A stretch of DNA of 64,000 nucleotides from JACVRM01 sp963809765 (GTDB taxonomy: Bacteria; Actinomycetota; Thermoleophilia; Gaiellales; Gaiellaceae). Location of the stretch: the NCBI GenBank assembly GCA_963809765.1, contig CAWEKT010000003.1:1240001-1304000 (forward strand). The letters run 5' to 3'. The notes beneath the pieces are model-generated. The model was not told where the DNA came from. It worked only from the letters and a program-made list of their open reading frames with translations, and did not search any database. Shown in pieces: positions 57,836-64,000 of this stretch (positions within the stretch are counted from its first letter, which is position 1; the number at the start of each line of letters is the position of its first letter). Position numbers and translations under genes: made by a program.

Positions 57836-58825
57836 ATGAACGAGCCCTGGTGGATCGACGTGGCAAAGGCGCTGCTGGTCGTGAACCTGGTCATGGGCGC
57901 GTTCGCCTACACGACCTGGCTCGAGCGCAAGCTGCTCGGGCGGATGCAGCTGCGCTACGGCCCCAACCGCGCCGGCGTGTTCGGCCTGCTGCAGCCCATC
58001 GCCGACCTGATCAAGCTTGTCCGCAAGGAGAGCTTCTTCCCGGCGACAGCGGTGGACACGCTCTACATCACCGCGCCGGCCCTCTCCGCCGCGACCGCCA
58101 TCGCCGCTTTCGCGGTCATTCCCTGGGGCCCGGGGTGGACGATCGGCGACTACACGATCTCCGGGGTCATCGCCGACGTCCCGATCTCGCTGATCCTGAT
58201 CTTCGCGCTCGGGTCGCTCGGCATCTACGGGTTCATCATCGGCGGCTGGGCCTCCGACTCCAAGTTCTCGTTGCTCGGCTCCATGCGCACGTGCGCGCAG
58301 CTCGTGTCGTACGAGGTGTCGCTCGCCCTCAGCGTGCTCGGCGTCGTGCTGATGGCCGGCTCGCTCTCGCTCGTCGACATCGTCAACGCGCAGGAGGACG
58401 GGTGGTGGTACGCCGCACCGCAGCTCGTCGGCCTGCTCGTGTTCTTCATCGCGGGCGTCGCCGAGACGAACCGGGCGCCGTTCGACCTGCCCGAAGCCGA
58501 GCAGGAGCTCGTCGCCGGCTACCACACCGAGTACAGCGGCATGCGCTGGGGCCTCTTCCAGACGGCCGAGTACATCAACATGATCACGCTCTCGGCCCTC
58601 TGCGTGACCCTCTTCTTCGGCGGCTGGGACGGGCCCGTCGGCGACGACTACGGGCCGCTCTGGATGTTGCTCAAGGTCTTCATCCTGGTCTGCTTCTTCA
58701 TCTGGATGCGGGCCTCGTTGCCGCGCCTCCGCTACGACCAGCTGATGGACTTCGGGTGGAAGATCCTGCTCCCGGTGGCGACGATCAACGCGGTCGTCAC
58801 GGCCGCCCTGGTGGTGGCGCTCTGA
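57836..58825 (+). CDS. nuoH: NADH-quinone oxidoreductase subunit H
   Basis: A 329-residue membrane subunit forming the quinone channel. Motifs: WLERKLLGRMQLRYGPNRAG, QPIADLIKLVRKESF, GVAETNRAPFDLPEAEQELV and HTEYSGMRWGLFQTAEY. ATG 57836, after a 76-base gap from nuoG; an upstream open frame lacks similarity. The stop overlaps nuoI. Confidence 0.97.
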   Translation: MNEPWWIDVAKALLVVNLVMGAFAYTTWLERKLLGRMQLRYGPNRAGVFGLLQPIADLIKLVRKESFFPATAVDTLYITAPALSAATAIAAFAVIPWGPGWTIGDYTISGVIADVPISLILIFALGSLGIYGFIIGGWASDSKFSLLGSMRTCAQLVSYEVSLALSVLGVVLMAGSLSLVDIVNAQEDGWWYAAPQLVGLLVFFIAGVAETNRAPFDLPEAEQELVAGYHTEYSGMRWGLFQTAEYINMITLSALCVTLFFGGWDGPVGDDYGPLWMLLKVFILVCFFIWMRASLPRLRYDQLMDFGWKILLPVATINAVVTAALVVAL

Positions 58826-59328
58826 TGGCCGGCGGCAACCCCGCCATCGGCTCGCTGAAGGGCTTCGGCGTGACGCTGAAGCAGATCTTCAAGAAGCCGA
58901 TCACGCAGCAGTACCCGGAGTACAAGCGGCCGCTCTACCCACGCTTCCGCGGACGGCACCGGCTCTGGCGCCACGAGAACGGGCTCGAGAAGTGCGTCGG
59001 CTGCTCGCTCTGCGCGGCCGCCTGCCCGGCCGACTGCATTCGCGTCGTCGCCGCAGAGAACACGCCCGCGAACCGGGTCTCGGCCGGCGAGCGCTTCGCA
59101 CGCATCTACGAGATCAACCTCTCGCGCTGCATCTTCTGCGGCTACTGCGAGCTCGCCTGCCCGTTCGACGCGATCACGCTCGAGCAGGAGTTCGAGCTCT
59201 CCGAGTACTCGCGCGACGACCTCATCTACACGAAGGACATGCTGCTCGCGCCGCCGGTGAAGCGGGTGCCGGTGGCCGACCGCGACCTCTACGACACCCC
59301 CATCCCGGCCTACAAGGCGCGGAGCTGA
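58825..59328 (+). CDS. nuoI: NADH-quinone oxidoreductase subunit I
   Basis: A 167-residue ferredoxin-like subunit with two [4Fe-4S] clusters, N6a and N6b: Cys57, 60, 63, 67 (CVGCSLCAAACP) and Cys102, 105, 108, 112 (CIFCGYCELACP). ATG 58825 shares a base with the nuoH stop. Confidence 0.97.
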   Translation: MAGGNPAIGSLKGFGVTLKQIFKKPITQQYPEYKRPLYPRFRGRHRLWRHENGLEKCVGCSLCAAACPADCIRVVAAENTPANRVSAGERFARIYEINLSRCIFCGYCELACPFDAITLEQEFELSEYSRDDLIYTKDMLLAPPVKRVPVADRDLYDTPIPAYKARS

Positions 59329-59329
59329 C

Positions 59330-59860
59330 GTGGACGACGCGCTGGTCTGGGTGATCTGGTTCGTGGCCGCGTTCGCCTGCCTCGGGTCGGGCGTCGCGGT
59401 GATCAGCCTCGCGAACCCGTTCTACTCGGCGCTCGCGCTGATCGGCAACCTCGCTTCGCTCGCCGTCCTGTACCTGCTGCTCTCGGCGGAGTTCGTCGCC
59501 GCTGCGCAGGTGCTCGTGTACGCGGGCGCCGTGATGGTCATGTTCCTCTTCGTCATCGCCTACCTGGGGAGGCGCGCGGAGTCGGCCCGGGAGGGCGGAG
59601 CAAGCGTGCAAACGCTCGCGGCGGTCGTCGCTGCCGGTGCGCTGCTGCTCGAGGTGATCGCCGTGATCGGCCTCGCCGCGGGCAACCGGCTGCAGGACGA
59701 GGCGCCGATCGAGGACGGGTTCGGCGGCCCGGCGCAGATCGGCGAGGTCTTCCTGACCGACCACCTGCTCGCCTTCGAGATCACGTCCATCGTGCTGCTG
59801 GCCGCCGCCGTCGGCGGCGTCATCCTCGGCGCCGAGCGCACCAAGCAGGACGAGGCATGA
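59330..59860 (+). CDS. nuoJ: NADH-quinone oxidoreductase subunit J
   Basis: A 176-residue five-helix membrane subunit. Features: NPFYSALALIGNLASLAVLY, LLLSAEFVAAAQVLVYAGAV and MVMFLFVIAYLGRR, where the pi-bulge helix lies. GTG start one base after nuoI. The stop overlaps nuoK (ATGA). Confidence 0.93.
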   Translation: MDDALVWVIWFVAAFACLGSGVAVISLANPFYSALALIGNLASLAVLYLLLSAEFVAAAQVLVYAGAVMVMFLFVIAYLGRRAESAREGGASVQTLAAVVAAGALLLEVIAVIGLAAGNRLQDEAPIEDGFGGPAQIGEVFLTDHLLAFEITSIVLLAAAVGGVILGAERTKQDEA

Positions 59861-60165
59861 GGGGTCCCGACATCACCTGGTATGTGGCGATCTCGGCCTT
59901 CCTGTTCTCGATCGGCGCGCTGGGGGTGCTGCTGCGCCGCAGCCCGCTGATCGTGCTGCTCTCGCTCGAGATCATGCTGAACGGCGCCAACCTGGCCCTG
60001 ATCACATTCGCCCGCCACGCCGCCGACCCCTCGGGCCAGGTCTTCGCGCTCGCCGTCATGGCGGTCGCCGCCTCGGAGGTCGTCGTCGGGCTCGGCCTGA
60101 TCGTCGCGTTCGCCCGCGGGCGGATCGAGCTCGACGTCGACAAGCTCAGGACCCTGCGGGGCTAG
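59857..60165 (+). CDS. nuoK: NADH-quinone oxidoreductase subunit K
   Basis: A 102-residue three-helix antiporter-like subunit. Conserved membrane Glu residues are in LLSLEIMLNGANLALITF and AVAASEVVVGLGLIVAF, as required for proton coupling. Intact; nuoL follows at once. Confidence 0.96.
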   Translation: MRGPDITWYVAISAFLFSIGALGVLLRRSPLIVLLSLEIMLNGANLALITFARHAADPSGQVFALAVMAVAASEVVVGLGLIVAFARGRIELDVDKLRTLRG

Positions 60166-62064
60166 ATGGCCGCCGCCGGCTGGGTCTGCCTGCTCGCGCC
60201 GCTCGCCGGCACGCTCGCGATCACCCTGGCGGGCACGCGCATCTCCCGCCGCGCGGCGGGCGTGCTCGGCACCCTCTCCGTCGCGGTCGCGTTCGGCGCC
60301 GCACTCGTGGCCTTCGTCGACATGCTCGGCCACGACGAGGAGGAGCGCACCGTCACGACCACCGCCTGGTCGTGGCTGACGGCGGGCGAGCTCGACTTCG
60401 GCCTGAGGCTGATCGTCGACCCGCTGTCCGTCTTCATGATGCTCGTCGTCTCCGGCGTCGGGATGCTGATCGTCCTCTACTCGGTCGGCTACATGGACGG
60501 CGTCGACGAGGAGCGGCGGTTCTTCGCCTACATGACGCTCTTCGTCTTCTCGATGCTTGCCCTGGTCGAGGCGGGGAACCTGCTCATCCTGCTCGCCGGC
60601 TGGGGCCTCGTCGGCCTCTGCTCCTACCTGCTGATCGGCTTCGAGCACGAGCGCCCCGCCGCCATCGCTGCCGCCAAGAAGGCGTTCATCATGAACGCGT
60701 TCGGCGACGCGACCATGGTGCTCGCGCTGTTCGTGCTCGTCTGGCAGACCGGCACGCTCGAGTTTCCGGCGGTCTTCGAAGCCGTCGAGGCAGGCGAGCT
60801 CGGAAGCAGCAGGCTCACCGACCTGGTCGCTCTCGGCCTGCTGGGCGGCGCGGTCGCCAAGTCGGCGCAGATCCCGCTGCACACGTGGCTGCCGGACGCG
60901 ATGGAGGGACCGACGCCGGTCAGCGCCCTGATCCACGCGGCGACGATGGTGACGGCCGGCGTCTACCTGATCGTCCGCACGCACCCGATCTTCGAGGCGG
61001 CGCCGTCGATCCAGGACCTCGCGGCCGGCCTCGGCGCGGTGACGCTGCTCGCGGCCGGGCTGATCGCGCTCGTGCAGACGGACATCAAGCGGGTGATCGC
61101 CTACTCGACCATGTCGCAGATCGGCTACATGTTCGTCGGCGTCGGCGTCGGGGCGTACGCGAACGGGATGTTCCACCTGATGACGCACGCCTTCTTCAAG
61201 GCGCTGCTCTTCCTCGCCGCGGGCGTGATCATCCACGCACTCGTCCACCAGCAGGACATGCGGAGGATGGGCGGGCTGCGCCAGTACCTGCCGTTCACCT
61301 ACGGCGCCTTTCTCGTCGGCGGCGCCGCGCTCGCAGGCATCCCGCCCTTCTCCGGTTTCTTCTCGAAGGACGCGATCCTCGCCTCGACGCTCGCGGCCGA
61401 GAGCGCGTGGGGCTACACGCTCTTCGCGGCCGGCATCGTCGGCGCCTTCCTCACCGGGCTCTACACGTTCCGGATGATCTTCCTCGTCTTCGGCGGCGAG
61501 CCCTCGCCGTTCGTGCGCGAGCACCTGCACAAGCCCGAGCACGGCGAGGGGCCGCGGTCGATGACCTGGGTGGTCGCGATCCTCGCGGTCGGCGCCGTCG
61601 TCAGCGGCTGGATCCAGATCGCCGGCGTCTGGCACCCGCTGGCCGAGTTCCTCGATCCGGTGGCCGAGCCGCTGGTCGAGCCAACCGTGACCCAGGACTA
61701 CGTCGCGAGCGCGATCGCCCTCGCGGTCGTGCTCGTCGGCATCGCAATCGCGTGGCAGATCTACGGCGCCCGCCGGGCGCAGGCGCCGGCAGCGCCCTTC
61801 CTGCGGCAGCTGCTCGAGCACAAGTTCTACGTCGACGAGGCGTACGACGCCATCTTCTACCGGCCCGCCGACGCGATCGCGCGTGCCTGGCAGCGCTTCA
61901 TCGAGCAGCCGCTGATCGCCGGCTCGCTCCGCGGCCTCGGGCTGGCCACGCGCGAGGCGGGCGCCGGCGTCGGCAGCGTGCAGACCGGCATCGTGCGCAC
62001 CTACGCGCTCGCGATCGCGGGCGGAGTCGCGGTCCTCATCCTCGTCTTCGTAGCGGTTCGGTAG
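60166..62064 (+). CDS. nuoL: NADH-quinone oxidoreductase subunit L
   Basis: A 632-residue antiporter-like proton-pumping subunit. Motifs: WGLVGLCSYLLIGFEHERPA, the Lys-bearing GGAVAKSAQIPLHTWLPDAM, EGPTPVSALIHAATMVTAGV, THAFFKALLFLAAGVIIHAL and the C-terminal lateral-helix region (FYVDEAYDAIFYRPADAIAR). Starts directly after nuoK. Intact. Confidence 0.97.
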   Translation: MAAAGWVCLLAPLAGTLAITLAGTRISRRAAGVLGTLSVAVAFGAALVAFVDMLGHDEEERTVTTTAWSWLTAGELDFGLRLIVDPLSVFMMLVVSGVGMLIVLYSVGYMDGVDEERRFFAYMTLFVFSMLALVEAGNLLILLAGWGLVGLCSYLLIGFEHERPAAIAAAKKAFIMNAFGDATMVLALFVLVWQTGTLEFPAVFEAVEAGELGSSRLTDLVALGLLGGAVAKSAQIPLHTWLPDAMEGPTPVSALIHAATMVTAGVYLIVRTHPIFEAAPSIQDLAAGLGAVTLLAAGLIALVQTDIKRVIAYSTMSQIGYMFVGVGVGAYANGMFHLMTHAFFKALLFLAAGVIIHALVHQQDMRRMGGLRQYLPFTYGAFLVGGAALAGIPPFSGFFSKDAILASTLAAESAWGYTLFAAGIVGAFLTGLYTFRMIFLVFGGEPSPFVREHLHKPEHGEGPRSMTWVVAILAVGAVVSGWIQIAGVWHPLAEFLDPVAEPLVEPTVTQDYVASAIALAVVLVGIAIAWQIYGARRAQAPAAPFLRQLLEHKFYVDEAYDAIFYRPADAIARAWQRFIEQPLIAGSLRGLGLATREAGAGVGSVQTGIVRTYALAIAGGVAVLILVFVAVR

Positions 62065-62071
62065 GAGCCCG

Positions 62072-63754
62072 GTGCTGACGACCGCGCTCATCGTCTTCCC
62101 CATGGCGGCCGGCCTCTCGATCTGGCTGCTGCCGGTGCCGGGCCGCACGGCGGCCTCGCTCGGCCTGCTCGCGGCCCTGGTCGAGGTCGGGCTCTGGGTG
62201 CAGGCGCTCCAGCAGTTCGAGTTCGGCCAGGCGGGCGTCCAGCTCGACCAGCACGCCGAGTGGTCGACCGACCTCGGCAGCGCCTACCACGTCGGCATGT
62301 TCGGGTTCTCGCTCTGGCTCGTCGGCGCCACGGTCGTCGTCGGCGCGGCGGCGATCGCCTACGGCGCCTGGGTCGGGCGCGAGCGGCCGCGCGCCTACTT
62401 CGGCCTGTCGCTGCTCCTGACCGGGTCGATCGTGGGCGTCTTCACCGCCCAGGACCTGATCCTCTTCTACGTCTTCTTCGAGGCGATGCTGATCCCGCTT
62501 TACGTGCTCGTCGGCGTGTGGGGCGGCCCGGGGCGGCTCGGCGCGACGATCAAGTTCGTCATCTACACGGTCGCCGGCTCGCTGCTGATGCTCGCCTCGA
62601 TCATCGCGCTCGGCCTGACCGAGGGCACGTTCGACCTGACCGCAGGCCTGCAGAGCTCGAACGAGTGGATCTTCCTCGGCTTCGTCGCCGCGTTCGCGGT
62701 CAAGGCGCCGCTCTTCCCGTTCCACGGCTGGCTGCCGGACGCGTACCGCGAGGCGCCGGCCGAGGTCTCGGCGGTGCTGTCGGGGATCGTGTCGAAGGCG
62801 GCCGCCTACGGCTTCATCCGGATCGCGCTGCCGATCTTCCCCGAGCCGGTCGACGACCTGCAGTGGCTGCTCCTGCTGCTCGCCGCGGTCACGCTCGTCT
62901 ACGGGTCGCTCGTCGCCTTCCGCGCCCCGGACATCCGCGGCGTCATCGCCTACTCGAGCATGGCGCAGATGGGGCTGATCACCCTCGGCATCTTCGCCGT
63001 CAACGACCCGGGGCTGAACGGCGCCGTCCTGCAGATGGTCAACCACGCGCTCGTCTCCGCCTCGCTCTTCCTGCTGGCCGGCGCGGTCGAGCGGCGCACC
63101 TCGACCGGCGACTTCGCGCTGCTCGGCGGCATGGCCAGGGGCCGCCCGGCGCTCGCGACCGTGCTGATGACCACAGGCGTGATCGCTCTCGCCGTGCCTG
63201 GCGCGACCACCTTCGCCGGCGAGTTCCTGATCCTGCTCGGCGTCTACGACGCGGGCTGGGGCTGGGCTGTCGTCGGGGCGGGCGCGATCGTGCTCGCGGC
63301 GATGTACATGCTGCGCCTGATCTCCGCCGTGCTCCACCGAGAGCAGGGCAGCGCCGTTCCCGAACAGGCGCTCGACCTGCGGCCGGGCGAGCTCGCGATC
63401 GTGGTGCCGCTCGTGGCATGCCTGCTGGCGCTGTCGGTCTGGCCCGCGGCGATCACGGAGCGCTCATTCGCCGGTGAGAGTGCCGCCGCCACGCTCGGGA
63501 CGGAGTTCTTCGGCGAGGCTGCAGCGCTTCGTGGCTCGGCGCCACAGAGTGCGGCGGGGTGGACGGCGTATCCGACGCTCCCCGAGGAGTGCAGTGTCGA
63601 CGCTCGGCGGGAACTCGAGGAGGCGTTGGGGCAGCTAGGTCGTCGGGCGGTCGGGGCAACCATCACGTGCGAGGGCGGTGAGGGCCAGGTCGTGATCCAG
63701 GTGCACGGGGAGGCAGACGACCCGGTGATCCTCGAATTCGGGAGCGAAGGTTGA
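62072..63754 (+). CDS. nuoM: NADH-quinone oxidoreductase subunit M with C-terminal extension
   Basis: A 560-residue antiporter-like subunit. Core motifs: DLILFYVFFEAMLIPLYVLV, FAVKAPLFPFHGWLPDAYRE, APAEVSAVLSGIVSKAAAYG and YSSMAQMGLITLGIFAVND. After the last helix (about residue 460) comes a soluble tail of some 90 residues with two Cys (LPEECSVDARRELEE and GATITCEGGEGQVVIQVHG), which is not typical. GTG start at 62072; TTGA overlap with nuoN. Confidence 0.93.
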   Translation: MLTTALIVFPMAAGLSIWLLPVPGRTAASLGLLAALVEVGLWVQALQQFEFGQAGVQLDQHAEWSTDLGSAYHVGMFGFSLWLVGATVVVGAAAIAYGAWVGRERPRAYFGLSLLLTGSIVGVFTAQDLILFYVFFEAMLIPLYVLVGVWGGPGRLGATIKFVIYTVAGSLLMLASIIALGLTEGTFDLTAGLQSSNEWIFLGFVAAFAVKAPLFPFHGWLPDAYREAPAEVSAVLSGIVSKAAAYGFIRIALPIFPEPVDDLQWLLLLLAAVTLVYGSLVAFRAPDIRGVIAYSSMAQMGLITLGIFAVNDPGLNGAVLQMVNHALVSASLFLLAGAVERRTSTGDFALLGGMARGRPALATVLMTTGVIALAVPGATTFAGEFLILLGVYDAGWGWAVVGAGAIVLAAMYMLRLISAVLHREQGSAVPEQALDLRPGELAIVVPLVACLLALSVWPAAITERSFAGESAAATLGTEFFGEAAALRGSAPQSAAGWTAYPTLPEECSVDARRELEEALGQLGRRAVGATITCEGGEGQVVIQVHGEADDPVILEFGSEG

Positions 63755-64000
63755 ACACGCCGACCGTCGACTGGTTCGCCCTCTCGCCCGAGCTGGTGCT
63801 GCTCGGCACCGCCGCGGTCTGCCTGCTCGCCGCCGTGCTCGTCCCGCCGGGCGCGCGCCGGCCGGTCTCGGCCGTCGCCTGCGCCGCCGGCTTCGTGGCT
63901 GCGGGCGTCATGGCCGCCCTCGTCTTCGCCGACAGCGAGGCGCCCGAGGGCATCGTCGCCAACGCGGCCAGCCGCGACCAGCTTGCCGCCTTCGCGCAGG
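63751..64000 (+). CDS. nuoN: NADH-quinone oxidoreductase subunit N (cut by window edge)
   Basis: The first 83 residues of NuoN, beginning at TTG 63751 (NTPTVDWFALSPELVLLGT) with the first two helices. TTG is the only start that fits the overlap with the nuoM stop. It is the last gene of the expected ABCDEFGHIJKLMN order; about 400 residues lie outside. Confidence 0.88.
   Translation, partial: MNTPTVDWFALSPELVLLGTAAVCLLAAVLVPPGARRPVSAVACAAGFVAAGVMAALVFADSEAPEGIVANAASRDQLAAFAQ

Noticed and set aside
59560..62148. An 862-codon open frame on the minus strand across nuoJ-nuoL
   Set aside because: It is antisense to conserved complex I genes, with an Arg/Glu/Asp/His/Gly-rich composition typical of high-GC shadow frames; no domain is recognisable.

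Overview
The window is about 70% GC, nearly gap-free, and full of start/stop overlaps (ATGA, GTGA, TTGA) with frequent GTG and TTG starts. It reads as a free-living high-GC actinobacterium. The futalosine menaquinone gene mqnD beside a full 14-subunit complex I, the FprA-type ferredoxin reductase and the cyclase/solute-binding fusion suggest a deep-branching soil class such as Thermoleophilia (Gaiellales/Solirubrobacterales). That placement is inference, because no rRNA is present.

Bases 1-14341 are a purine-salvage and catabolism island. It holds the three xanthine dehydrogenase subunits, adenine deaminase, a guanine/8-oxoguanine-type deaminase, membrane cytochrome-c urate oxidase (PuuD), 5-hydroxyisourate hydrolase, OHCU decarboxylase, a DUF3830 protein, a large cyclase/beta-propeller/solute-binding fusion, an allantoate-amidohydrolase-like M20 enzyme and an AzgA-type purine permease. 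Together they would import purines and carry them through hypoxanthine/xanthine and urate to allantoin and, apart from an unseen allantoinase, to allantoate breakdown.

Bases 14400-27457 are mixed housekeeping and accessory genes: YczE-like membrane protein, arsR-arsM with an adjacent operator, aldehyde dehydrogenase, thiolase, mqnD, an ornithine-cyclodeaminase-family enzyme, a DUF421 pair, two secreted beta-propellers, a tRNA-Arg with the unusual anticodon GCG, GNAT, YgfZ and a sulfite-oxidase-like protein. Bases 27458-37700 hold tandem terminators, groL and groS under a CIRCE-like element, Nudix, ASCH and zinc-ribbon genes, then a 2-oxoacid dehydrogenase E1alpha-E1beta-E2 operon followed by VOC, GFA, lipB and lipA, so the lipoylated E2 sits next to its lipoylation enzymes.

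Bases 37724-44986 carry two roughly 1,070-residue secreted subtilases in tandem, with two tiny genes on the other strand between them. Then come fumC, fprA, a multicopper oxidase, three copies of a 21-bp palindrome in a convergent gap, a DUF6220-like membrane protein and erpA. From 50852 to the right edge runs nuoABCDEFGHIJKLMN, with nuoN cut by the window.

A strong technical signal runs through the window. Many conserved, probably essential genes (groS, nuoF, nuoG, fumC, E2, puuD and others) are broken by single-base frameshifts while their protein sequence continues intact in another frame. I treat these as assembly or base-calling indels, not pseudogenes, and give whole-gene spans for them.
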